Below, piece after piece: positions 1 through 7,612 of a DNA stretch of 64,000 nt. A program made the position numbers and the translations under genes. Every line of letters starts with the position of its first letter. Positions within the stretch are counted from its first letter, which is position 1. Origin of the DNA: Photorhabdus akhurstii (lineage in GTDB: Bacteria > Pseudomonadota > Gammaproteobacteria > Enterobacterales > Enterobacteriaceae); NCBI RefSeq assembly GCF_018448925.1, contig NZ_RCWE01000003.1, positions 1-64,000 on the forward strand, written 5' to 3'. The notes below the pieces were generated by a model that was not told where the DNA came from, did no database searches, and worked only from the letters and a program-made list of their open reading frames with translations.

Positions 1-2
1 AC

Positions 3-2561
3 AAAGTGCTGAAAGACAGCCCAAAGCATCTGTACCTGTCCTCACCCCTGGCCGGGGTCTGGAATGAGGCAGCGATGAAAGCCGCTGCGGAAATTATCCT
101 GTGCGAAGCGCTGATCGATGCCATGACGTTCTGGTGTGCCGGGTTCCGTAACGTGATCGCCGCATTCGGGGTGAACGGGTTTAACCGTGAGCATCTCGAC
201 GCCTTGCAGTATCACGGCGTGAAACGGGTGCTGATCGCCTTTGACCGGGACGAGGCCGGAGACCGTGGCGCGGCTAATGTGGCGGCTGATTTACTGGAAG
301 CCGGTATCGAGGCATGGCGGGTGCAGTTCCCGCCGGGCATGGATGCCAATGACTATGCGCTGAAAAGCGGCAACGCCGAACATGCGCTGGGGCTGGCTCT
401 GCAACAGGCGGTCTGGCTGGGACAGGGAACGGCACCAGGTGCGGTGTTCAGTCATGAGCGGCCCGTCTCGTCAGATATGACGGAAAAGCCTCACAATGCA
501 GATGTGGCTAAACCGGCTGCCTTAGCCGCCCCACCGGAGCTGACTGTTGCCCCCGTGCCTTGTGAGCGCACGGCCTGCGGTGAACTGCTGATGAAAAGCG
601 GGCCACGTATCTGGCGGATACGGGGGATGAAAAAATCGCCGGTGCCCGATGTGATGAAAGTCAATGTGCAGGTGCGGGATGAAACGTCCGGCCTGTTCCA
701 TGTGGATACACTGGACATGTATCACGCGCGGCATCGTCAGAACTACATCAGCACGGCGGCGCAAGAGCTGGAATGCGAGCTGTCGGTCATCAAACGCGAA
801 GCCGGGCGGGTCCTGCTGATGCTGGAGCAGCAACAGGATGCGCAACAGCAGGCCGATGCCGAAGCCGCAGGGACAACGGCAGTCACGGTCAGCGCGGAAG
901 ACGAAGCCGCCGCGCTGGCGTTGCTGACATCACCGAACTTAACAGAACAAATTATCCACGACATGGCCGCCTGCGGGGTGGTCGGCGAATCCACCAATCT
1001 GCTGACCGGGTATCTGGCGGCAGTCTCGCGCAAACTCGATAAACCGCTGGCCGTGCTGATACAAAGCAGCTCGGCGGCAGGGAAATCTTCCCTGATGGAG
1101 GCGGTGCTGAACCTGATGCCGGAAGAGGAGCGTATCCAGTACTCGGCGATGACCGGGCAGAGCCTCTACTATCTGGGAGAAACCAGCCTGCAACACAAAA
1201 TACTGGCGATAGCCGAAGAAGAAGGCGTGCGGCAGGCGGCCTATGCCCTGAAACTGTTGCAGTCCGACGGCGAGCTAAAAATCGCCAGCACCGGCAAAAA
1301 CGAACAGAGCGGCGAACTGGTGACGCGGGAATACAAGGTACAGGGACCGGTCATGCTGATGTTAACGACGACGGCCATTGATGTGGATGAAGAGCTGCTG
1401 AACCGCTGTCTGGTGCTGACGGTCAACGAATCGCGCGAACAGACGCAGGCCATCCACGCCATGCAGCGGCACCGTCAGACACTGGCCGGGTTGCTGGCTG
1501 ACTCAGAGAAAAGCTATCTGACGCAGTTACACCAGAATGCCCAGCGCCTGTTAAGGCCGCTGAAAGTGGTGAATCCGTATGCGCACCAGCTCACTTTTTT
1601 AAGCGATAAAACGCGGATGCGGCGCGACCATATGAAATACCTGACGCTGATACAAGCCATTGCCTTGCTGCACCAGTATCAACGTGAAGTGAAGAAAACC
1701 ACCCACCGCGGACAGGTCATCGAATATATCGAAGTCACCCAAGACGACATTACCCTGGCTAACCAGCTGGCGCATGACGTGCTGGGGCGCACGCTGGATG
1801 AAATGCCGCCGCAGACGCGTAAGCTGTTACTGCTGATACAGGCGATGGTGAACGCACAGGCGCAAATCCAGCACTGCCAGCCAAACGAAGTGCGCTTTAC
1901 CCGGCGGGATATCCGCGCCTTTACCCACTGGAGCGACAGCCAGCTTAAGAATCATTGTCAGCGTCTCACCGAAATGGAATACCTGCTGTCGCATGGCGGC
2001 AGCCGGGGGCACCTGCTGCATTATGAACTGCTGTGGGACGGGGAAGACAACGGCGCGGCGCACCTGTGCGGCCTGCTGGATGTCGGAGAACCGGACTCAG
2101 AAACGGCAGGCAGTGAACGCAAGTCTGACCCGGAAGGTGGCAAGTCTTCCCCAAGTCTGGGGCAAGTCTGGTCTAAGTCTGGGGAAGAAAAACCCGCGTC
2201 AGCCCAGACAGTACAAGGGCCGGCGGGTGAACAAGTCCGGGCAGATGAAAACGCAGTTATTAGGGAAAATAATCACGGAGACGCATTGCCCGTGCCCGAC
2301 AGGGATAAAACGCCGGCAGCCGTCCCGACAGGTCAGGAGAGCAAGTCTGACTTAAATGAACGCCAGTCTGCCTCAAGTCTGGGTCAAGTTAGGGTCAAGT
2401 CTGGGACGAAAAAATCCCCATCAGGGCAGGCAGAACACGGGTTCAGCGTGCCGCAAGTCGGGGTAACGGAAGACACAGTGATAAAAGGAAAAAAGAAAAC
2501 ACGCCCCTTATCTGCGCCCGCCACTCAATCTCAACCGGAGGTCAATCATGGCAAACCGTAA
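3..2561 (+). CDS. TOPRIM-domain DNA primase/helicase of a mobile element, 5' partial
   Basis: The frame is open to the window edge, so the N-terminus (probably a CHC2 zinc finger) lies outside; the GTG at 6 is only the first in-frame start codon. About 850 residues are visible. A TOPRIM domain comes first, with the glutamate motif CEALIDAMT near residue 33 and DRDEAG near 80. After a linker comes a P-loop ATPase region with SSSAAGKSS near residue 353 and the acidic Walker-B-like run LAIAEEEG near 398. This is the layout of a replicative primase-helicase of a plasmid or integrative element. The C-terminal tail is low complexity and duplicated, and its DNA carries phased repeats listed separately. 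It overlaps the recombinase gene by 14 nt and is far GC-richer than the genes after 4538, which indicates transfer. The exact element family is not recognised. Confidence 0.75.
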   Translation, partial: KVLKDSPKHLYLSSPLAGVWNEAAMKAAAEIILCEALIDAMTFWCAGFRNVIAAFGVNGFNREHLDALQYHGVKRVLIAFDRDEAGDRGAANVAADLLEAGIEAWRVQFPPGMDANDYALKSGNAEHALGLALQQAVWLGQGTAPGAVFSHERPVSSDMTEKPHNADVAKPAALAAPPELTVAPVPCERTACGELLMKSGPRIWRIRGMKKSPVPDVMKVNVQVRDETSGLFHVDTLDMYHARHRQNYISTAAQELECELSVIKREAGRVLLMLEQQQDAQQQADAEAAGTTAVTVSAEDEAAALALLTSPNLTEQIIHDMAACGVVGESTNLLTGYLAAVSRKLDKPLAVLIQSSSAAGKSSLMEAVLNLMPEEERIQYSAMTGQSLYYLGETSLQHKILAIAEEEGVRQAAYALKLLQSDGELKIASTGKNEQSGELVTREYKVQGPVMLMLTTTAIDVDEELLNRCLVLTVNESREQTQAIHAMQRHRQTLAGLLADSEKSYLTQLHQNAQRLLRPLKVVNPYAHQLTFLSDKTRMRRDHMKYLTLIQAIALLHQYQREVKKTTHRGQVIEYIEVTQDDITLANQLAHDVLGRTLDEMPPQTRKLLLLIQAMVNAQAQIQHCQPNEVRFTRRDIRAFTHWSDSQLKNHCQRLTEMEYLLSHGGSRGHLLHYELLWDGEDNGAAHLCGLLDVGEPDSETAGSERKSDPEGGKSSPSLGQVWSKSGEEKPASAQTVQGPAGEQVRADENAVIRENNHGDALPVPDRDKTPAAVPTGQESKSDLNERQSASSLGQVRVKSGTKKSPSGQAEHGFSVPQVGVTEDTVIKGKKKTRPLSAPATQSQPEVNHGKP
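2120..2181. repeat. Iteron-like array A (CAAGTCTG words, 11-bp phase)
   Basis: CAAGTCTG or a one-base variant starts at 2120, 2141, 2152, 2163 and 2174, so the last four are exactly 11 bp apart. Because 11 is not a multiple of 3, the same DNA word is read in all three codon phases (aag-tct, a-agt-ctg, caa-gtc-tgg). Protein-level selection cannot explain this. The array sits in the 3' end of the primase gene. Looser copies occur at 2232 and 2454. Confidence 0.75.
2342..2403. repeat. Iteron-like array B (same word, same spacing)
   Basis: The word recurs at 2342, 2363, 2374, 2385 and 2396, giving the same spacing pattern (21, 11, 11, 11) as the first array 222 bp upstream. The copies at 2363 and 2385 are degenerate. 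Duplication of the whole five-word block would explain the match. Helically phased 8-mers beside a primase gene resemble replication-origin iterons; that role is inferred. Confidence 0.7.
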
Positions 2562-3660
2562 ACCGCGCAAAGGAAGTCTCCTGACCGTCGATGACGTCTA
2601 CCGTCAGCCGGTGGGTCCGGCACATGACCCGAAGAGCCTGTATGCGTTGCTGCTGCGCTTTGTGGCGTGGCGGCAGGAGCGGAACTGGTCGGAAACCACG
2701 CTGAAAGTACAGACCCATCACACCTATCGCTTCATCCTATGGGCCACGGAACGGGGCCTGTACTATGCCGCGGATATCACGCGGCCGATACTGGAACGTT
2801 ACCAGCGCTACCTGTACCAGTACCGCAAGACCAACGGAGAGCCGCTGAGCATCCGCACCCAGCGCACGCAGTTGCAGCCGTTACAGGTGTGGTTCAAATG
2901 GCTGACGAAACAGAATCTGATACTGGCGAACCCGGCAGCGGACATTGAGTTGCCGCGGGAAGAAAAACGGCTGCCAAAGTATATCCTGAGCATTGATGAA
3001 ATCGAGCATATCCTGTCGCTGCCTGACCCGCATACGTTGCAGGGCGCGCGCGACCGGGCCCTGATGGAGCTGCTCTGGTCAACGGGGATACGACGCAGTG
3101 AAGCGGCCCGGCTCGATATCTACAGCATTGACGGGTCACGCAAAACCGTGACCATCCGGCAGGGCAAGGGCAATAAAGACCGGGTGTTGCCCCTCGGCGA
3201 ACGGGCTTTAAGCTGGCTCCAGTTCTATCAGCAACAGGTCCGCCCGCAACTGCTGGTCACCCCGGACCTTCAATCGCTGTTCGTGGCGATGGACGGGCTA
3301 GACGGGTTGCAGCCGAACGGTATCACCCATGCCGTGAGCGGTTATATCCGGGCCGCCGGCATTGAGAAAAAAGGCGCCTGCCACCTGTTCCGGCATGCGA
3401 TGGCAACCCAGATGCTGGAGAACGGGGCGGACCTGCGCTGGATACAGGCGATGTTAGGCCATGCCAGCGTGGAGTCAACACAGGTGTATACGCAGGTCTC
3501 TATCCGGGCCTTGCAGGCGGTGCACGCCAGCACCCACCCGGCGGAGCAAATGGCCGACGAAAAAGTCAGCGACGCCGATGAGGTGGGTTTACTGGCCGAC
3601 CTGTACGCCGAAGACAACGCCGACACCGACACGCTGCCGGACAGCCCGACGCCGACCTGA
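2548..3660 (+). CDS. Tyrosine recombinase/integrase (XerC/D-like)
   Basis: A 370-residue tyrosine recombinase. An N-terminal SAM-like core-binding domain (about 25-135) precedes the catalytic domain. Catalytic residues are visible: Arg182 in TGIRRSE, His279 and Arg282 in HLFRH, His305 in LGHAS and nucleophile Tyr314 in QVYTQ. The start at 2548 has the Shine-Dalgarno CCGGAGG at 2535-2541, and the gene overlaps the primase gene by 14 nt, so the two form one transcription unit. It probably catalyses integration, excision or resolution of the element; two dif-like sites lie 170-280 bp beyond its stop. It differs from the housekeeping XerC and XerD genes by its partner gene and location. The acidic, Thr/Pro-rich C-terminal tail after about 330 is non-conserved. 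Confidence 0.85.
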   Translation: MANRKPRKGSLLTVDDVYRQPVGPAHDPKSLYALLLRFVAWRQERNWSETTLKVQTHHTYRFILWATERGLYYAADITRPILERYQRYLYQYRKTNGEPLSIRTQRTQLQPLQVWFKWLTKQNLILANPAADIELPREEKRLPKYILSIDEIEHILSLPDPHTLQGARDRALMELLWSTGIRRSEAARLDIYSIDGSRKTVTIRQGKGNKDRVLPLGERALSWLQFYQQQVRPQLLVTPDLQSLFVAMDGLDGLQPNGITHAVSGYIRAAGIEKKGACHLFRHAMATQMLENGADLRWIQAMLGHASVESTQVYTQVSIRALQAVHASTHPAEQMADEKVSDADEVGLLADLYAEDNADTDTLPDSPTPT

Positions 3661-3832
3661 AACCTCAATATCCGCTGACCGTCCGCCCGCCCCCGTTAAG
3701 TTGGGCGGGCTCGGTGTGGGGGCAGACCGTGGCCGGACTGCCCGTGAGCCCTGGCGCACGCGGGGGTAAATAGTCGTCAGGCGGCGCAAGCCCCGGCGTC
3801 CCCGTTGAGCTGGTACAGGCCGCCTAACGCCT

Positions 3833-3864
3833 ATTCAACATAATGCGGGGGAATTATACGCACT
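3833..3864 (-). other. dif/Xer-like recombination site, reverse orientation, 10-bp spacer
   Basis: On the minus strand the arms read AGTGCGTATAA and TTATGTTGAAT. They match the XerC arm and XerD arm (TTATGTTAAAT) consensus closely. The spacer is 10 bp (3844-3853) rather than the usual 6-8, so it may be an accessory or inactive site. Confidence 0.45.
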
Positions 3865-3909
3865 GCGCCGGTGAGCCCGGGCAATCGCCTGAGCATTGAT
3901 GAGCGGCTT

Positions 3910-3937
3910 AATGCGTATAATTGGCATTATGTCTTGC
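3910..3937 (+). other. dif/psi-like Xer recombination site, forward orientation, 6-bp spacer
   Basis: The sequence reads AATGCGTATAA, then TTGGCA, then TTATGTCTTGC. This is the 11-6-11 layout of dif and psi sites, with a good XerC arm and a recognisable inner XerD arm (TTATG). It faces the site at 3833-3864. It could be the crossover site of the adjacent recombinase or of host XerCD. Confidence 0.5.
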
Positions 3938-3987
3938 GCCCCCGCGGGTCGGCATTGCGGGGAGTGGCGCACAAGGCTGCGCCTTAT

Positions 3988-4004
3988 GCTCTAACCGACT
4001 GAGC
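3988..4004 (-). other. tRNA D-arm-like fragment
   Basis: The minus strand reads GCTCAGTCGGTTAGAGC, a textbook D-stem and loop. Bases 8-9 and the anticodon arm do not fit a functional tRNA; instead a small hairpin follows. It is best read as a tRNA-gene scrap, perhaps left by an integration event, or as chance. Confidence 0.3.
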
Positions 4005-4470
4005 CGGGCATCGGCAACCCTGAGCTCTTCTTTAGCTGCCCTGCAACCGTTGGGCCAACCCCCCTAAAGGCAAGTCGGCCTGCGGCCTCCGCTCATTGAC
4101 TTCCCCCGCCCCAACCCTGCTGCACTGGCTGCGCGCGGCTCGCACTGCGCTGCGCTCCGTTGCTCGTTCCCGTGCTCGCCATCTCCGCCCCGTGCAGCCC
4201 CCGGGGGCTTCCCTGAACAAAACAAAACCGCGTGGTCATGCAAGGTCATACGCAAACCGAAGCCACAGTGCCTCAAAGCGTCGCAGGGGCGCCGCTTGCG
4301 GGCTCTCTGCCGCCCGCGCCCGCAGAACGGCCGCCCGCCGCCCAAGCGAGTTGGGCGACGTTCGCCCGTTGCCGAAAAAGGCGCTACACTGACAATGGCA
4401 CGGCTGGAAAAACCGGCCTTTGGAGGGGAAAAGCGCGTCAGGGGGTTTTGGGTTCGGCGGTGAACGGACA

Positions 4471-4567
4471 TCGGAAAAACCGGGTTGTAACTGACTGAGG
4501 GCATTAGGAAAATCGGCGTCCGGCGGTTAACGTTGCAATGGAATGCGTTGTTGTAGACAACAATGCC
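4471..4567 (+). repeat. Conserved leader of toxin module 1 (repeated at 6689-6782)
   Basis: This segment is closely similar to 6689-6782 and ends in the codons for ECVVVDNNAL. Upstream of the ATG both copies could encode PAVN(V/F)AMEC with mostly synonymous differences, although stop codons lie just before (TAG here, TGA in the other). It is therefore a remnant of a longer CdiA-like pretoxin coding region that recombined together with each module. Confidence 0.65.
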
Positions 4568-5311
4568 CTTAGCATGGGGAGTCTGTTTGGTTCCGAAGGC
4601 GCTAAACATTTTGAAGGAGCGGGATCACTCGCACAAAAAATGGCCCAATCCGGGGCAACACCCGAAGAAATCAACGCAGCCTTAACTCACTACCTCAAAG
4701 GACAAGTCCCTGAGGGTCAAGACCCAGCAAAAGGTCTGATTATTGCGTGGGGGAACTTCTTTGGTGTTCCGTTGGATGTCGTGTTATCAAATGAGCAGAT
4801 GACGCCACAGAAAGCGGCGGAAATTGTTGCCGGAGGGATACCTACCAGTGAAGCGAAGCTGATACAGTTTGCGGCAGCAAAAGCGTTTTTGTCTTTAAGT
4901 AAGTATCAGTCGACAGAAGTCATTGAGGGGAAAGGAAGTTCTCTAGCTGATAAAAATATTGCTGGAAATAAGACGACAACTCATTCTGAAAAATTAGAGT
5001 GGAATTCATGGCAACATTATCAAAAAACTACTGTTGATGGACGACAATACGCCAAAATTGGTGATCGTCTTTACTCACAACATGCTGTGGATAGAATGCA
5101 ACCTTCTGGTCTTGGTTCACCAGCAGGAACAACCGGACCTGGTAGAAATGTGACGCCCAACATTGTAGATCATGTAATTAAAACTGGTACTCCACAAAAC
5201 AGTTTTGTTAATGGTGTTACCCGGACAACATATTGGAATGGTGATGTTGGTGTCGTGACTGAAAAAAATGGTAATGTAATTATTACGATCCTTCGTAGGA
5301 GTGTGAAATGA
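4538..5311 (+). CDS. Orphan CdiA-CT-type toxin, module 1
   Basis: A 257-residue protein opening with ECVVVDNNAL, a variant of the VENN motif that marks the start of toxic C-termini in CdiA contact-dependent inhibition proteins (VDNNAL at residues 6-11). Residues 12 to about 110 would be the cytoplasm-entry region. The last 90 or so residues carry the toxin domain with RLYSQHAVDRM (His182, Arg186); the HxxxRM signature recalls small RNase folds such as DUF4258, which is inference. No CdiA body, signal peptide or cdiB partner lies upstream, and an in-frame TAG precedes the start. It is therefore an orphan module, silent unless recombined or expressed internally. Its stop overlaps the next start by ATGA, as toxin-immunity pairs do. 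Confidence 0.7.
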   Translation: MECVVVDNNALSMGSLFGSEGAKHFEGAGSLAQKMAQSGATPEEINAALTHYLKGQVPEGQDPAKGLIIAWGNFFGVPLDVVLSNEQMTPQKAAEIVAGGIPTSEAKLIQFAAAKAFLSLSKYQSTEVIEGKGSSLADKNIAGNKTTTHSEKLEWNSWQHYQKTTVDGRQYAKIGDRLYSQHAVDRMQPSGLGSPAGTTGPGRNVTPNIVDHVIKTGTPQNSFVNGVTRTTYWNGDVGVVTEKNGNVIITILRRSVK

Positions 5312-5574
5312 ATGATTGGATCTACCCTGAAGTAATTGAGTGTCTGAAAGAAGCTTGTAGGAGCTTTCTTGAAAGAAAGATAACAATACAGGATATTCAG
5401 TCAGAGATTTATAAAGCAGAAAATCAAATAGTTGCACTTGAAGAAAAGTGGCTTCACACAATTTTATTTGATGCAGAGAATGAGATAGAGCTATTGATCT
5501 ATACAGTCGATGAAAAAAGGCTAGATGAATCAGTAACATCTATAATCAAAAATATTTTAACCAATATAGGATAA
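5308..5574 (+). CDS. Probable CdiI-type immunity protein, module 1
   Basis: An 88-residue acidic, mainly helical protein starting in the ATGA overlap with the toxin stop. The role is inferred from position: in CDI loci the gene directly after cdiA-CT encodes the cognate immunity protein. No named immunity family is recognised. It has no membrane segment, which suits neutralisation of a cytoplasmic nuclease. It appears intact and in frame, so the cell could be protected even though the toxin lacks a delivery body. Confidence 0.6.
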   Translation: MNDWIYPEVIECLKEACRSFLERKITIQDIQSEIYKAENQIVALEEKWLHTILFDAENEIELLIYTVDEKRLDESVTSIIKNILTNIG

Positions 5575-5589
5575 TTTCAAGTAATTTCC

Positions 5590-5622
5590 TGCCTCTTGAA
5601 CGGATATCTAGTTTAAGAGGCA
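5590..5622. terminator. Hairpin after module 1
   Basis: The arms TGCCTCTT (5590-5597) and AAGAGGCA (5615-5622) are perfectly complementary around a 17-nt loop, 15 nt past the immunity stop. There is no T-run, so it is a weak or RNA-stability hairpin at best. Confidence 0.35.
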
Positions 5623-5734
5623 AGATTTCTTCTGAGATTGTTTGAACGACTGTTTCACTTTATCACCTTCAACATCAAACCACGGGGATAGCATTCAGTC
5701 TAGTTAATAGCCATATCGGGATTTACCGGTTTAA

Positions 5735-6082
5735 TACTCAGTCCTTTTAGCTATACCAGTACCTAATCCAGTGACAGCGAATAATGGGTTAGTTTATAAA
5801 TCAAATCCTAAACATACTCTTGGTGGTGATGGAAATCGCCGTAATGCGGGAATAGAACCAAAAGACTCATTGAAACTTTTTGAAAACTCAATTCCAAGCT
5901 CCAAAAATTATGGTAATAAAGAAGTTAGATTCGCTAAGGATGAAAAAGGTAATATTCATAGGTTCGAAGGTACCAATGGGGAATATCACTGGAATGGCAG
6001 TTCTGGAGATATAAAAAACCAGTTAACAAGTAAACAGGTGCCAAGCGACATTCAAAAGAAATTGGGAGTTAGGTTGAAATGA
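5735..6082 (+). pseudogene. Truncated polymorphic-toxin C-terminal domain, module 2
   Basis: The frame is open from about 5735; the first plausible start is GTG 5771, giving 103 residues. The sequence has the look of a polymorphic-toxin tip: a short linker, then YKSNPKHTLGG, RNAGIEP, and near the end GNIHRFEG and NGEYHWNG. There is no VENN-type motif or pretoxin part, so the 5' side is missing. The gene ends in an ATGA overlap with an Imm42-like gene, which confirms it is the toxin half of a pair. The toxic activity is not recognised. The preceding 190 bp show no coding evidence apart from a hairpin. Confidence 0.6.
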
Positions 6083-6534
6083 TTTATGGCGATCCGTTTT
6101 ATTTTTCTCTTCAGTTCGATGCTGTTGAATCATGGAACTCATCTGATGGTTTTTGGAAAAATGGCATTTTCTTTTTCTATTTGGATGGACATAAAATATT
6201 TGATCTTTTGGATGTTTTTGAGCTGAAAACAACCTTCAGTTTTTATTCAAATATGAAAATAGATGAATTGGTATGTAATGATGTCAACATTGAACCAGTT
6301 AGCCTGTATAGAAATGCTGAGAGTTATTTCACAGGGGATGGAGAAAATCTCATTGAGGGGCTGTTCGATATGACATGTACACCAATGGGAGATAATGGAT
6401 GTTATGTTTACTTCATGAAAACGAGCCATAATGATCGTTTTGTATGGAGTAATGATGATGGAAAAACAATAAATGAAACATTATTACCATCTGGTACTGT
6501 AAGCTCTGTAATTAAAAAATTATCTAATTATTGA
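6079..6534 (+). CDS. Imm42-family-like immunity protein, module 2
   Basis: A 151-residue protein beginning MIYGDPFYFSLQFD with WKNGIFFFYLDG near residues 26-37. This is the opening pattern of Imm42 family immunity proteins of polymorphic toxin systems (recognised from memory, not searched). The start lies in the ATGA overlap with the truncated toxin. It is soluble, aromatic-rich and intact. It would neutralise the toxin encoded just upstream, or in principle a related toxin delivered by neighbouring cells. Confidence 0.65.
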   Translation: MIYGDPFYFSLQFDAVESWNSSDGFWKNGIFFFYLDGHKIFDLLDVFELKTTFSFYSNMKIDELVCNDVNIEPVSLYRNAESYFTGDGENLIEGLFDMTCTPMGDNGCYVYFMKTSHNDRFVWSNDDGKTINETLLPSGTVSSVIKKLSNY

Positions 6535-6561
6535 TGTTAGAAACATAAATCCCGGCCAAAA

Positions 6562-6613
6562 TGAACTACCCCAAATGTTAGACAATCATCCGACATTTAA
6601 AAGGGGTTGTTCA
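6562..6613. mobile_element. 52-bp MITE-like relic of an insertion-sequence end pair
   Basis: The ends TGAACTACCCC (6562-6572) and GGGGTTGTTCA (6603-6613) are inverted repeats differing at one position. They extend inward to AAATGTTAGA against the complement TAAATGTCGGA. It looks like an IS3-type element (inferred) that has lost its interior. A related single end, TTCCCCAAAAATTAGACAA, lies near 9113-9131. Confidence 0.5.
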
Positions 6614-6688
6614 TTACGTCTGAGAAAAGTGGCTTACAGGCTAAAAAGTCGCGTCGGGGCGTTATGGGCCGGGCATCGAATCGCACCG

Positions 6689-6782
6689 AGGAAAATCGGT
6701 TGTAACTGACTGAGCACACAGGAAAAATCGGTGTCCGGCAGTCAACTTCGCAATGGAATGCGTTGTTGTGGATAATAATGCT
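6689..6782 (+). repeat. Conserved leader of toxin module 3 (repeat of 4471-4567)
   Basis: This is the second copy of the module leader, including the shared string GGTTGTAACTGACTGAG, the PAVNFAM coding remnant and the VDNNAL codons. Such homology between modules would allow recombination that swaps or deletes toxin-immunity pairs. Confidence 0.65.
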
Positions 6783-7121
6783 CTTGGTTATGGTCCAGGA
6801 ACCTTTTGGGGGCAGATAGCCAACTCGATCAGCTCAGATCCATCATTGTCCTTTGATCTACAAGGTAAAGGGAAAACAGTAGAAGAAATAAACGAAGCTA
6901 TAAAATACTCTCATCAGGGGCCATCATGGGGTGTTACTTATAAAGTTAAACCACATGTAAAAGGTGAGGTTACAGCTGGAATAGGTACAGCAGGGTTTGC
7001 TGAAGCAGCATTGGATCTAAATAAATTTGCAATTAATGGTGGGATGACAACAGCTATTGGTGCTCATGGTGGAGCAACTGTCTGTTGGGGTTTCTTGCAT
7101 GCTTCATCTACTTTGGCTTGA
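6753..7121 (+). CDS. Orphan CdiA-CT-type toxin, module 3 (glycine-rich, membrane-active type?)
   Basis: A 122-residue protein again opening MECVVVDNNAL. The region after about residue 60 is small-residue rich (runs such as AGIGTAG and GAHGGAT) and fairly hydrophobic. Its partner gene encodes membrane segments. Together these suggest a pore-forming or membrane-acting toxin, which is inference. It is short for a CdiA-CT (usually 200-300 residues), so part of the entry domain is absent. The stop TGA overlaps a TTG start of the next frame. The orphan status is the same as for module 1. Confidence 0.55.
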   Translation: MECVVVDNNALGYGPGTFWGQIANSISSDPSLSFDLQGKGKTVEEINEAIKYSHQGPSWGVTYKVKPHVKGEVTAGIGTAGFAEAALDLNKFAINGGMTTAIGAHGGATVCWGFLHASSTLA

Positions 7122-7492
7122 GCAAAAAAGTTTCACGAAGAAGTGTAAAATCTCCATTGCTCTTTTTTGATTTTTGTTTTTTTAATAAAAACAAACTTGC
7201 TAATTTTTCCATAATAATATTATTTGTTATTTATATGTCTGGGATTTGGTTTTAATTTATCAAAAATGGAAACTTAATTTCCTTTGCTGGCTATTTTGTT
7301 GGAGTGTTTGTAATTCTTATTTATTGCGGATTTTTCTTAAAAAAATTTGCACATAGAAATAATATTGAATTCATAAAAGAGTTTGCTTTTGAAATGGAAA
7401 TAAGTCTTCAAAATACGTTATTATGGTTATCTAGGTTATTTTATATTGTTTGGCTTTATTTATTTTTTCTACGTAATTGTTGTAGACGATAA
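7118..7492 (+). pseudogene. Membrane immunity gene broken by an in-frame TAA, module 3
   Basis: From TTG 7118, overlapping the toxin stop as TTGA, the frame encodes a basic N-terminus and a hydrophobic segment up to a TAA at 7253-7255. The same frame is open again from 7256 to 7492, with two more hydrophobic stretches and a charged loop (KKFAHRNNIEF). Without that TAA the product would be about 124 residues with three membrane segments, the usual immunity type against membrane toxins. The 3' end runs into the VDDNAF codons of the next module, so the junction is recombinational. A sequencing error is the main alternative. Confidence 0.5.
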
Positions 7493-7604
7493 TGCATTTA
7501 ATATGGGAAGTCTGTTTGATTATAAAGGAGGAGGAACCCAGTTTGATCTTATGGGGCAAAGAACAGGTACATTCACTAATGAACGGGTTATTCAGAAAAA
7601 ATAG
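7473..7604 (+). pseudogene. Deleted toxin stub of module 4 (VDDNAF)
   Basis: The frame reads VIVVDDNAFNMGSLFD and then stops at TAG 7602 after about 43 codons. The N-terminal part closely parallels module 1 (VDNNALSMGSLFG). The whole toxin domain has been deleted, leaving only the motif and a short tail directly before its immunity gene. The frame has no start codon until ATG 7503. Confidence 0.6.
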
Positions 7605-7612
7605 GATATAAA

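Larger units (their letters stand above)
3661..4537. other. GC-rich non-coding stretch between recombinase and first toxin module
   Basis: About 880 bp with no convincing gene. The long open frames on both strands here look like GC-driven shadows. It holds two dif-like sites, a tRNA D-arm-like scrap and short hairpins (for example aaggc-tgc-gcctt at 3973-3985). Composition drops sharply to AT-rich at the first toxin gene. The last roughly 70 bp (4471-4537) match the leader of the toxin module at 6753. An element boundary probably lies in this stretch. Confidence 0.6.

Noticed and set aside
3988-4004. A functional tRNA gene on the minus strand
   Set aside because: Only the D-arm fits; acceptor, anticodon and T arms cannot be formed.
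4064-4609. Long open frame on the minus strand (181 codons) in the GC-rich intergenic stretch
   Set aside because: It has biased low-complexity composition, no recognisable domain or ribosome binding site, and crosses from the GC-rich stretch into the antisense of the first toxin gene. It looks like a shadow of high GC content.
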